This document shows, in pieces, positions 1 through 7,141 of a DNA stretch of 64,000 bases (position 1 is its first letter; each line of letters begins with the position of its first letter). The notes beneath the pieces were generated by a model. That model had not been told where the DNA came from. It saw only the letters and a list, made by a program, of their open reading frames with translations, and searched no databases. A program made the position numbers and the translations under genes. Source of the stretch: an uncultured Polaribacter sp. (GTDB lineage Bacteria > Bacteroidota > Bacteroidia > Flavobacteriales > Flavobacteriaceae). The stretch spans positions 186,001 through 250,000 of the forward strand of contig NZ_CANMVP010000002.1 of NCBI RefSeq assembly GCF_947501385.1, given 5' to 3'.

Positions 1-106
1 TATTTCTATTCTCTTTTGTAACGCTTGCCTCATAAACACTAAATTCAAAAAAAGTGTCACAAGATGAAAAAATACCTATAAGTAATATAATTCTTAGATA
101 TTTCAT
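1..106 (-). CDS. Lipoprotein, N-terminal fragment (cut by window edge)
   Basis: An open frame on the minus strand starts with ATG at 104-106 and is still open at base 1, giving 35 residues. It begins MKYLRIILLIGIFSSC: one lysine, a hydrophobic stretch, then a lipobox with Cys16 as the predicted lipid-anchored residue. This is a typical Bacteroidota lipoprotein signal. The following residues, CDTFFEFSVYEASV, resemble from memory the start of secreted calcineurin-like metallophosphoesterases of this phylum, but 35 residues cannot settle that. It is read in the same direction as crtZ, about 500 bases downstream of it, and is unlikely to share its transcript. Confidence 0.72.
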   Translation of the reverse strand, partial: MKYLRIILLIGIFSSCDTFFEFSVYEASVTKENRN

Positions 107-600
107 TTGTTTTATTTACATCTATAAATTAAACAAAGTTTATGATGAGCTGTGTGCGTTTATAATAAACTATTGAATTTTAATTCATAATGGGAATCAA
201 GGGTTGAAAATATACACTGGTTATCAATCTATTATGAAACCGTTTTAAGTAATTCTGAATCTTTAAAAACATAAAATATAAAATACTGATATTCAGTGTT
301 AGTTAAAGTTCAACTCTTGATTCGAATTGATAATTAATATATAACTGAAAGTTAAATTTTACAAGTTTTATAGGAACAAATTTAAAAACTTTTAGTGATA
401 TTTCAAATAACTAAAAGAATCTGCAAGTGTTAAAAATTTGCTAATTATCTAAATAATAGAGGTATATATCAAATTCATTATCAGAGTAATATCAGGTATA
501 AATTCATAAAAGAATAAGAAGTCATAAAACCAATTGCTGTTGAAAACTAATTAGTTTAAGAAGAGAAAAGGAAAAATATAAGTTGAGTTTATATAATAAT
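107..600. other. Non-coding AT-rich spacer downstream of crtZ
   Basis: This stretch lies between the crtZ stop and the start of the lipoprotein gene. I see no convincing reading frame on either strand and no clean terminator with a T tract after crtZ. It is very AT-rich and holds an imperfect inverted repeat (listed separately). A lycopene cyclase gene often sits beside crtZ in relatives; I see no recognisable remnant of one here. Confidence 0.7.
180..337. repeat. Imperfect inverted repeat, about 29-bp arms
   Basis: The arm at 180-208 matches the reverse complement of 309-337 at 23 of 29 positions. The core, GAATCAAGGGTTGAA at 194-208 against TTCAACTCTTGATTC at 309-323, differs at one base. 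Further partial pairing continues inward (CACTGGTTATCAAT against the complement of 285-300). The whole is about 158 bases. It could be a decayed miniature element or a duplicated regulatory region; no coding content is visible. Confidence 0.6.
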
Positions 601-1047
601 TTATAGATATTGTTTAAAATATTTAAAAGGTACAAACAACATTCCAAAACACTGGCTTTCTTCTTTTCCCATATTTTTATGATGAACTTTATGCGCTTTT
701 CTTAAGCCTTTTAAATACCAATTATTTGTATTTTTAAACCATTTAAAACGTTGATGAATTAGTACATCGTGAATTAAAAAGTAAGCAATTCCGTAACATA
801 AAATTCCCAAACCAATAAACAATAAATAGGTATGTGTTGTATAGGTTCCGAACAAAAAAAGTAACATGCTTGGTATTGCAAAAACTATAAAAAAAGCATC
901 GTTTTTTTCAAAAACATTTGGATATCCTGGTTCGTGATGATCTTCATGCAAAAACCAACCAAAACCGTGCATTACATACTTGTGAGTGCACCAAGTTATA
1001 CCTTCCATAGTTATAAAAACTCCTAAAGTAATTAAAGCATACAGCAT
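601..1047 (-). CDS. crtZ: Beta-carotene hydroxylase CrtZ
   Basis: A 148-residue membrane di-iron hydroxylase of the fatty-acid-hydroxylase superfamily. It adds hydroxyl groups to the beta-ionone rings of beta-carotene, giving zeaxanthin. All four histidine clusters are visible: H22-x4-H27 (HKYVMH), H34EDHH38, H93-x4-H98 (HDVLIH) and H119KVHH123. Hydrophobic segments lie at about 1-19, 52-70 and 73-92. The length is normal for bacterial CrtZ. It starts one base after the crtB stop, so it is surely the last gene of the crtI-crtB-crtZ transcript. No lycopene cyclase follows in this window, so its substrate must come from a cyclase encoded elsewhere. Confidence 0.95.
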   Translation of the reverse strand: MLYALITLGVFITMEGITWCTHKYVMHGFGWFLHEDHHEPGYPNVFEKNDAFFIVFAIPSMLLFLFGTYTTHTYLLFIGLGILCYGIAYFLIHDVLIHQRFKWFKNTNNWYLKGLRKAHKVHHKNMGKEESQCFGMLFVPFKYFKQYL

Positions 1048-1048
1048 C

Positions 1049-1891
1049 TTAAATCATATTTAATTTATACTTTACATAACTTCTAGCCAACAAATTTATT
1101 TTCATTGGGTCTGAAATTCGAATTCTTGTGTCCATAATTTCTTCAGATGGCACATTATTTAATTTCTTCAATAACCTTCTATAATATCTATAGGCCATAT
1201 AAACACCGAATTTTGCTTCTACAGGCAATTTTAAGATTCCGTTTTTAAAAGCAAAATCAAAATCTGCTTCAATCTCATCTATTATTATTTGTTTAGAAGC
1301 TGCGTCTAATTTTCCTAAATCTATGTTCGGAAAATAAGACCTATTTAAAAGTTCAAAATCATCTTTTAAGTCTCTTAAAAAATTTACCTTTTGAAAAGCA
1401 GATCCTAAACGCATTGCTGCACCTTTTAATTCGTCAAACTTAGCATCATCACCTTTTACGAAAACTTTTAAGCACATTAAGCCTACAACATCGGCAGAGC
1501 CATAAATATATGCATCGTATTCCTCTTTTGTTTGATATGCTGTTTTATGCAAATCGGCTTTCATACTTTTTAAGAAAGCTTGTACCATTTCATCAGGAAT
1601 ATGATATCTATTTACCGTTTGCTGAAACGAATTTAAGATAGGATTCAAACTAATTCCTTCTGATTTTGCATAATAATAATCACGCTCAAAATGCGCCATT
1701 AACTCTTCTTTATTATAATCATGAAAAGTGTCTACGATTTCATCAGCAAAACGTACAAAACCATAAATATTGTAAATATCTTGTCTTATTGATGGTGACA
1801 ACGTATTTACAGCCATCGAAAAAGAGGTACTATATCTTTCAGTAACCAATTTACTACAACTGTTAGAAACACTATCAAATAATTCTTTCAT
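1049..1891 (-). CDS. crtB: Phytoene synthase CrtB
   Basis: A 280-residue squalene/phytoene synthase family enzyme. It joins two geranylgeranyl diphosphates into phytoene, the first committed step to carotenoids. The two aspartate-rich magnesium/diphosphate-binding motifs are present: D50EIVD54 and R173DLKDD178, with the family signature YGSADVVGLM at 130-139. It lies four bases after the crtI stop and one base before crtZ, so the three genes form one operon. Squalene synthase is the main alternative in this fold, but the crt neighbours argue for phytoene synthase. Confidence 0.95.
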   Translation of the reverse strand: MKELFDSVSNSCSKLVTERYSTSFSMAVNTLSPSIRQDIYNIYGFVRFADEIVDTFHDYNKEELMAHFERDYYYAKSEGISLNPILNSFQQTVNRYHIPDEMVQAFLKSMKADLHKTAYQTKEEYDAYIYGSADVVGLMCLKVFVKGDDAKFDELKGAAMRLGSAFQKVNFLRDLKDDFELLNRSYFPNIDLGKLDAASKQIIIDEIEADFDFAFKNGILKLPVEAKFGVYMAYRYYRRLLKKLNNVPSEEIMDTRIRISDPMKINLLARSYVKYKLNMI

Positions 1892-1895
1892 GCTA

Positions 1896-3359
1896 CTATT
1901 TGTTTTTTTTAATTAATTCTGATGCTATTTTACCAGAAATTAGTGCTGGTGGAACGCCTGGACCTGGCACAGTTAGTTGTCCGGTAAAATATAAATTATT
2001 TACTTTACTACTCTTAATATTTGGTCTTAAAAAAGCAGTTTGTAACAATATATTTGCCATTCCGTAAGCATTTCCTTTGTAAGAATTATATTCTTTTTTA
2101 AAATCTTCCACACAGAAAGACCTTTTAAATATAACACTTTTTTTAATTTCTTGCTTGGTTAATTTTTCGAACCTATCTATTATTTTATCAAAATATTCTT
2201 CTCTTAATGCTGATGTATCTTCTATTCCTGGTGCCAATGGTATTAAGAAAAAACCAGCTTCTTTACCTTCTGGGGCAGATGTATTGTCTGTCATAGAAGT
2301 AAAATTTGCATAAAATAAGGGATCTGTAGGCCACTTAGGGTTATCATAAATCTCTTCTGCATGCAAATCAAAATCGGTATCAAAAAACAAGGTATGATGA
2401 CTTGCATTTTTAATTTTTTTATCAAAACCTACGTAAAACAGTAAAGAAGAAGGTGCAAATGTTTTTTTGCTCCAATATTTTTCTGAATACTGTCTTAAAT
2501 TTTCATCTAATAAGGTTTCTGTATGATGATAATCGGCACCACTTAGCACCAAATTAGTATCTATTTTTTGACCATTCACTAGTAGCCCAGAAACGTTTTT
2601 ATCTTTGTCTGTAATAATTTTCTCAACGTCTGCATCTACCTGAAAATGGACACCTAAAGAGGTTGCCAAAGTAACCATACCTTCAATTACTTTATACATT
2701 CCTCCTCTCGGGTGCCAAGTTCCTAAACCAAAATCAGCATAATTCATAAAATTATAAAATGCAGGTGTATTGCTTGGTTTTGCACCTAAAAATAGAACAG
2801 GAAATTCTAAAATTTTAATTAATTTAGAACTCTTTATATTTTTTCTTACTTGTTTTCGAATCGTTGAAAAAAATTGCGTTACTCTTGCTATTGTGGTGGT
2901 TGTGACTAATTCTAAAGGTGAAATACCAGGTTTATAGACCAAGTCTAAAATAGCAGTTTCATAATTTGATTTTGCCGAATCTAAAAAAGTTTTTAAATGT
3001 TTTGCACTTCCTTTTTCTTCTGCTTCAAACATGCTATAGATATCCTCTAAATTATCTGAAATTTTTAAGGAAGAATTTTCGCCAAAATAAACTTCATATC
3101 CAGGACTCAGCTTGTCTAAAGTATAATAATCTGAAGGTTTCTTCCCAAAATCTGCAAAAAAACGTTCAAAAACATCAGGCATCCAATACCAAGAAGGACC
3201 TAAATCAAACGTAAATCCATCTTTTTTATATTGTCTGGCTCTACCTCCTAACGTATCGTTTTTCTCTAGAACAGTAACATTATAACCTTCTTTTGCCAAG
3301 TAACAAGATGCGGCCAAAGCAGAGAAACCAGATCCAATAATATGAATTTCTTTTTTCAT
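1896..3359 (-). CDS. crtI: Phytoene desaturase CrtI
   Basis: A 487-residue FAD-dependent carotenoid desaturase that converts phytoene to lycopene by successive dehydrogenations. The N-terminus carries the dinucleotide-binding fold (GSGFSALAA from residue 9, with Glu32 ending beta-2 and GGRAR after it). The C-terminus has the CrtI signature TGQLTVPGPGVPPA followed by SGKIASELI. It is the first gene of the crt operon. Its ATG lies 20 bases after a TACATTTG minus-7 box overlapped by a TTGTTTAACAA palindrome, so transcription of the whole pathway segment probably starts and is controlled there. Confidence 0.95.
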   Translation of the reverse strand: MKKEIHIIGSGFSALAASCYLAKEGYNVTVLEKNDTLGGRARQYKKDGFTFDLGPSWYWMPDVFERFFADFGKKPSDYYTLDKLSPGYEVYFGENSSLKISDNLEDIYSMFEAEEKGSAKHLKTFLDSAKSNYETAILDLVYKPGISPLELVTTTTIARVTQFFSTIRKQVRKNIKSSKLIKILEFPVLFLGAKPSNTPAFYNFMNYADFGLGTWHPRGGMYKVIEGMVTLATSLGVHFQVDADVEKIITDKDKNVSGLLVNGQKIDTNLVLSGADYHHTETLLDENLRQYSEKYWSKKTFAPSSLLFYVGFDKKIKNASHHTLFFDTDFDLHAEEIYDNPKWPTDPLFYANFTSMTDNTSAPEGKEAGFFLIPLAPGIEDTSALREEYFDKIIDRFEKLTKQEIKKSVIFKRSFCVEDFKKEYNSYKGNAYGMANILLQTAFLRPNIKSSKVNNLYFTGQLTVPGPGVPPALISGKIASELIKKNK

Positions 3360-3368
3360 GTAATTCTT

Positions 3369-3404
3369 AATTGTTTAACAAATGTAGTAAAAAATTAAAC
3401 AATT
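3369..3404 (-). promoter_or_regulatory. crt operon promoter with CarH-type operator
   Basis: Read on the minus strand, TACATTTG (3379-3386) fits the Bacteroidota minus-7 consensus TAnnTTTG. The palindrome TTGTTTAACAA (3371-3381) overlaps its downstream end, where a bound repressor would block initiation. A second, inverted copy of the half-site follows: AATTGTTTAA at 3369-3378 against TTAAACAATT at 3395-3404, a perfect 10-bp inverted repeat with a 16-base spacer. The same palindrome-plus-box module stands before the B12-binding regulator gene. A TTG minus-33 box at the usual spacing is not obvious. Confidence 0.72.
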
Positions 3405-3423
3405 TATTTAGGGTGAGAAAATC

Positions 3424-4317
3424 TTATAAAACTTTTAACAAATCTGTCACTTTATCGTAAAAAGATATATCCATTTTATAAGTATTGTCTTTTATTAAAG
3501 AGGTCTTTCTACCTATAGCGATAAACTGGTGTTTGGTCTTTTCTAATATACTTTCTATCTCATCAAAATAAGAAGCTATTTTATCATCATAAGGTTGAAT
3601 TGTTAATGAGGTAATAAAACACAACTCTCTATCATTTTTAAAAAAATAATTCAAATTGTCTAATGGTAAACTTTGCCCTAAATAAATAGTATGATGTCCT
3701 CTTAGAACCAATTCATAATTTAGATACAACAACCCTAAATCGTGAATTTCATTTTCTGGTAGAAATAACACATAGGTTTTTTTAGAGTCTGATACGCCAT
3801 GTTGTAAATTCTCTGTATTGATATGTATTTTTTGTGCAATTAAATTAGAGATAAAATGTTCATGTGCTGGCAAAAGTGTTTCTGTTTGCCAAAGAAAACC
3901 AATATGACTTAAGAAGGGTATAAATACTTCTTTAAAAATATCTCTAAAAGTTTTTTTATGAAGCAATCGATCATAAGTTGTATTAAACATTATCTTATCA
4001 AATTGCAACATAGACAGTTTAAAAGCATTGATGGCTTCATCATTTATAGCAGTAGAAAAAGCGACTTCTCTAGATTGAAGAAGAATTTCTTCTTCAGACA
4101 TTTTCGCTATTTTAGATATTTTATAATTGTTTTTGTTTAAGAGGACTACATTTAATAGTTTTTGTAAATTTTTATGAGAATAGTATCGAATATTTGTAGT
4201 GGTTCTTTGTGGCTCCAATAAATTGTACCTTTTTTCCCATATCCGTATGGTATGAGCCTTAATTCCTGAAATATTTTCAAGGTCTTTAATCGTGAAATCT
4301 TGCTTAATATTGTTCAA
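3424..4317 (-). CDS. MerR-family regulator with B12-binding domain (CarH/LitR-like photoreceptor)
   Basis: This 297-residue regulator has a MerR winged helix at about 8-75 (FTIKDLENISGIKAHTIRIW, then NIRYYSHKNL), a helical middle, and a cobalamin-binding Rossmann domain from about 180. Both hallmark motifs of coenzyme B12 photoreceptors are present: W143-x9-E153-H154 in the four-helix cap and E190-I-H192-x2-G195, whose His is the lower cobalt ligand. In CarH of Thermus the residue after the Trp (His132) caps cobalt after photolysis; here that position is Gln144. In this family the dark adenosylcobalamin-bound form represses and light releases it. Its place 64 bases upstream of crtI and the shared operators fit that role. 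Light response is inferred from motifs and context. Confidence 0.88.
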   Translation of the reverse strand: MNNIKQDFTIKDLENISGIKAHTIRIWEKRYNLLEPQRTTTNIRYYSHKNLQKLLNVVLLNKNNYKISKIAKMSEEEILLQSREVAFSTAINDEAINAFKLSMLQFDKIMFNTTYDRLLHKKTFRDIFKEVFIPFLSHIGFLWQTETLLPAHEHFISNLIAQKIHINTENLQHGVSDSKKTYVLFLPENEIHDLGLLYLNYELVLRGHHTIYLGQSLPLDNLNYFFKNDRELCFITSLTIQPYDDKIASYFDEIESILEKTKHQFIAIGRKTSLIKDNTYKMDISFYDKVTDLLKVL

Positions 4318-4330
4318 TTTCTATAATTTA

Positions 4331-4346
4331 TTGTTCAACAAATGTA
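4331..4346 (-). promoter_or_regulatory. Promoter and operator of the B12-binding regulator gene
   Basis: On the minus strand a TACATTTG box (4339-4346) overlaps the palindrome TTGTTCAACAA (4331-4341), 22 bases before the regulator ATG. The plus-strand sequence ATTGTTCAACAAATGTAGCA differs from the crtI site at only two of 20 positions. This implies autorepression by the regulator together with control of crtI. Confidence 0.72.
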
Positions 4347-4395
4347 GCAGTTTTTCATGAAAAAAAATAAATTTTAGCAAAATTGTAACATTTTA

Positions 4396-4403
4396 TACAT
4401 TTG
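4396..4403 (+). promoter_or_regulatory. Minus-7 box of the ECF sigma gene
   Basis: TACATTTG on the plus strand fits TAnnTTTG and lies 31 bases before the TTG start codon. It faces away from the regulator promoter about 50 bases away, so the two divergent transcripts share a short control region. No TTGTTnAACAA palindrome overlaps this box. Confidence 0.55.
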
Positions 4404-4434
4404 AGCTACTTATAATGAAACTAACTAAGATCAA

Positions 4435-4929
4435 TTGGAGAAAGATTTAGAGACTAAATTTTTATCGGAATTTGAAGAAAATCAAAACATAGCGCATAAA
4501 ATTTGTAGGTTGTATACTACAAATAAAGATGCTCATAATGATTTATTTCAAGAAATAACAATACAAGTTTGGAAAAACTACCCAAAGTTTAGGGGAGATT
4601 CTAAATTTAGTACGTGGATGTATAGAGTAGCTTTAAATACTGCAATTTCATTGTATAGAAAGTCTACAAGAAGAGTAAAAACACAAGACATTAGTGATTT
4701 TGCTTATAAAATTAAAGCTACAGCTTATGATGATACCGAAGAACTGCAACTAAAATCATTGTACAAAGCAGTTCATCAATTGAATGATATTGACAAAGCA
4801 CTTATATTTTTATACTTAGAAGACAAACCTTATAAAGAAATATCGGAAACACTGGGTATTTCTAGCGTAAATGCAAGAGTAAAAATGAACAGAGCAAAAG
4901 AAAAGTTAAAAAATATTTTAAACCCATAA
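4435..4929 (+). CDS. ECF sigma-70 factor
   Basis: A 164-residue extracytoplasmic-function sigma factor. Region 2 is seen at about 30-70 (LFQEITIQVWKNYPKFRGDS, then FSTWMYRVALNTAIS) and region 4 at about 105-160, with the helix-turn-helix YKEISETLGISSVNARVKMN. The start is TTG at 4435: the upstream in-frame TAA is at 4426 and no ATG or GTG lies between. The gene is divergent from the B12-binding regulator and three bases before a membrane-protein gene that may act as its anti-sigma partner. By analogy with LitS of Streptomyces it may belong to the light or carotenoid circuit, but nothing in the sequence proves that. Confidence 0.88.
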   Translation: MEKDLETKFLSEFEENQNIAHKICRLYTTNKDAHNDLFQEITIQVWKNYPKFRGDSKFSTWMYRVALNTAISLYRKSTRRVKTQDISDFAYKIKATAYDDTEELQLKSLYKAVHQLNDIDKALIFLYLEDKPYKEISETLGISSVNARVKMNRAKEKLKNILNP

Positions 4930-4932
4930 CTT

Positions 4933-5577
4933 ATGGATTTATTAGACAATTATAAAAAAGCCTGGGACAATCAACCAGAAGAAGTACATAAATTCTCTAC
5001 AATAGAAATTTATAAATTGGCGCACTCAAAATCATCATCTATTGTAAAATGGATTTTTATTATTGGTATCGTAGAACTTGCCTTTTGGTTTGGAATTAAT
5101 CTTTTAATTCCTGACAGTATTTATAAAATTTATGAGGATTTTAATTTGGAAACTGAATTAAAAATATTTATGGTACTTCATTATGTTGTGATTATTATTT
5201 TCTTATATTTTTTCTATTTGAACTATAAAAAAATCTCTATTGTTGGAAATACAAAAAAATTAATTCAAGGTATTTTTAAAACAAGAAAGACAATTAAATA
5301 TTATGTATATTATAATTTAGCGATCGCTTTCTTAGGGAGTTTAGTTATGAACTCTGTAATGCTTAGTGATTCTGATAAGTTGATGGAAATTATGAATCCA
5401 GAAAACTTACCTGTAAATGTTAACCAATTAATTACGGTAACTATAATTAGTCAAATAATTGCTCTACTAATTTTTATGGTTTTATTGTGGTTTTTTTATA
5501 AATTACTTTATGGAATTTTATTAAAAAAATTAAATAAGAATTACAAAGAATTGGCTAAATTAGACAGCATAAATTAA
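4933..5577 (+). CDS. Four-helix membrane protein, possible anti-sigma partner
   Basis: 214 residues with a polar N-terminus of about 35 residues (MDLLDNYKKAWDNQ) and four hydrophobic segments at about 38-58, 75-100, 123-143 and 165-195. I recognise no catalytic motif. Relatives in flavobacteria are, as I recall, sometimes labelled beta-carotene monooxygenase, but the iron-binding histidines of that enzyme class are absent. It starts three bases after the ECF sigma stop, so the two are cotranscribed. The soluble N-terminal part facing the cytoplasm and the coupling make a membrane anti-sigma factor the simplest guess. Confidence 0.6.
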   Translation: MDLLDNYKKAWDNQPEEVHKFSTIEIYKLAHSKSSSIVKWIFIIGIVELAFWFGINLLIPDSIYKIYEDFNLETELKIFMVLHYVVIIIFLYFFYLNYKKISIVGNTKKLIQGIFKTRKTIKYYVYYNLAIAFLGSLVMNSVMLSDSDKLMEIMNPENLPVNVNQLITVTIISQIIALLIFMVLLWFFYKLLYGILLKKLNKNYKELAKLDSIN

Positions 5578-5587
5578 AGTGTTTTTT

Positions 5588-6067
5588 ATGAAAAAGATTT
5601 TATTCAGTTTGGTTTTATGTATTTCATTTGTAGGATTTTCACAAAAATCAGATTTTTGGGATCATGTTCAATATGGTGGTGGTTTTACTGTAGGTTTTGG
5701 CAATCAAACAACCATCGGTATTTCACCAAGTGCTATTTACAATTTTGAGAATGGTTTTTCTTTGGGTATAGGTGTAAATTATTTGTATACAGAAATTAAT
5801 GACTTTACTACAAGCGTGTATGGTGCTAGTTTAATTTCTTTGTATCAAACAAAAATCGGAATTCAGCTTTCTGGTGAACTTGATTATTATTTTGCAAAAC
5901 AACAAGATCAATTCGATGCTGTAAACACCAATTTCCCTGCACTGCATTTCGGAATTGCTTACAACCAAGGTAGGTTTGCAGTGGGCATTCGTTATGATGT
6001 TTTGTATGATAGCAACAAGAGTGTTTTTGCTTCGCCTATATCTCCAGTGGTTCGTTTTTATTTCTAA
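5588..6067 (+). CDS. Small outer-membrane beta-barrel protein
   Basis: The likely start is ATG at 5588, giving 159 residues; a GTG nine bases earlier would add MFF before an already complete signal peptide. The signal MKKILFSLVLCISFVGFSQ is of the export type with cleavage after FSQ or just before it. The rest alternates hydrophobic and polar residues with many glycines (YGGGFTVGFG, GISPSAIYNF) and ends in RFYF, a terminal aromatic typical of outer-membrane barrels. About eight strands are possible. It follows the sigma and membrane-protein genes by ten bases and is probably in the same operon. Function unknown. Confidence 0.75.
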   Translation: MKKILFSLVLCISFVGFSQKSDFWDHVQYGGGFTVGFGNQTTIGISPSAIYNFENGFSLGIGVNYLYTEINDFTTSVYGASLISLYQTKIGIQLSGELDYYFAKQQDQFDAVNTNFPALHFGIAYNQGRFAVGIRYDVLYDSNKSVFASPISPVVRFYF

Positions 6068-7083
6068 AAATCTTTCAATTCCTTTAAAAGAATTTTATGC
6101 ATTGTATTTGTGTAATCTAAATGTGTAACAATTCTAATTCGCCCTTCTCCCATTGGAGTTAACAAAATATTTTTTGTTTTCATTTTATTGATAAAATTGT
6201 CTGCTCCTATCTTTTTATCCACATAAAAAATAATGATATTGGTTTCTATGGGTTCAATTTTAGTTACATAAGAAACCGATTTCAAAATCGCTCCGATTTC
6301 TTGTGCTTTTAAATGATCATCTGCCAATCTTTCAATATGATGATCTAAAGCATATACTGCTGCAGCCGCTAAAAAACCAACTTGACGCATTGCACCACCA
6401 AGTAATTTTCGAATTCTTAACGCTTTTGAGATGTGCTCTTTAGAACCCAATAAAATAGAGCCAATAGGTGCTCCTAAACCTTTAGATAAGCAAATTGAAA
6501 TCGTATCAAACAATTCCCCATATTGTTTTGGAGTTTCGTTTTTTGCTACTAATGCATTAAACAAACGTGCACCATCTAAATGGAACTCTAAATTATTTTC
6601 TTTTGCTATTTTTTGAATTTTCTCTAATTCCGAAAAATCCCAACAAGCGCCACCGCCTTTATTTGTGGTGTTTTCTATACAAACCAACCTTGAATAGGGA
6701 ACGTGAATATCTGATCTTCCGGAAATAGCTTCTTGCAATTGTGCTGCTGTAAACATACCTCTATTTCCGTCAATTAATTTACAGGTAACTCCAGAATTGA
6801 ACGCTGCTCCTCCACCTTCATAATTATAAACATGCGCATATTTATCACAAATTAATTTGTCTCCTGGTTGTGTATGCAATTTGATGGCAGTCTGATTTGC
6901 CATGGTTCCTGAAGGAAAAAATAAAGCATCTTCCATACCGAACATTTTTGCTGCTTTTTCTTGTAACTCATTTACAGTCGGGTCCATTTTAAAAACATCG
7001 TCGCCTACTTTGGCTTGCATCATTGCCTCCAACATTTTTGGCGTTGGTCTGGTTACTGTATCTGAAATTAAATTTATATCCAT
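6064..7083 (-). CDS. ltaE: Low-specificity L-threonine aldolase
   Basis: A 339-residue PLP enzyme of fold type I that cleaves L-threonine and L-allo-threonine to glycine and acetaldehyde. Visible features: the N-terminal DTVTRPTPKML, the substrate loop GDDV, HLDGAR at 168-173 with the PLP-nitrogen-binding Asp170, and the PLP lysine Lys201 in SICLSKGLGAPIGS. The length is usual for bacterial LtaE. Its stop codon overlaps that of the convergent barrel-protein gene by four bases (6064-6067). Confidence 0.93.
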   Translation of the reverse strand: MDINLISDTVTRPTPKMLEAMMQAKVGDDVFKMDPTVNELQEKAAKMFGMEDALFFPSGTMANQTAIKLHTQPGDKLICDKYAHVYNYEGGGAAFNSGVTCKLIDGNRGMFTAAQLQEAISGRSDIHVPYSRLVCIENTTNKGGGACWDFSELEKIQKIAKENNLEFHLDGARLFNALVAKNETPKQYGELFDTISICLSKGLGAPIGSILLGSKEHISKALRIRKLLGGAMRQVGFLAAAAVYALDHHIERLADDHLKAQEIGAILKSVSYVTKIEPIETNIIIFYVDKKIGADNFINKMKTKNILLTPMGEGRIRIVTHLDYTNTMHKILLKELKDF

Positions 7084-7114
7084 TTTATTATTTTGTTAAC
7101 ACTAAAATACGTAA

Positions 7115-7130
7115 ATTTATCTAGATAAAT
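7115..7130. promoter_or_regulatory. Perfect 16-bp palindrome between divergent genes
   Basis: ATTTATCTAGATAAAT is a perfect palindrome centred 43 bases from the threonine aldolase start and 18 bases from the start of the MG2 protein gene. Its position suits an operator for one or both divergent promoters. No regulator for it is identified. Confidence 0.4.
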
Positions 7131-7141
7131 AGACGTTAATA

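Noticed and set aside
4933..5577. Labelling the membrane protein after the ECF sigma gene as beta-carotene monooxygenase
   Set aside because: The name appears in some annotations as I recall, but the four iron-binding histidines of carotenoid oxygenases are absent and the length is wrong; only the nearness to crt genes makes it tempting.
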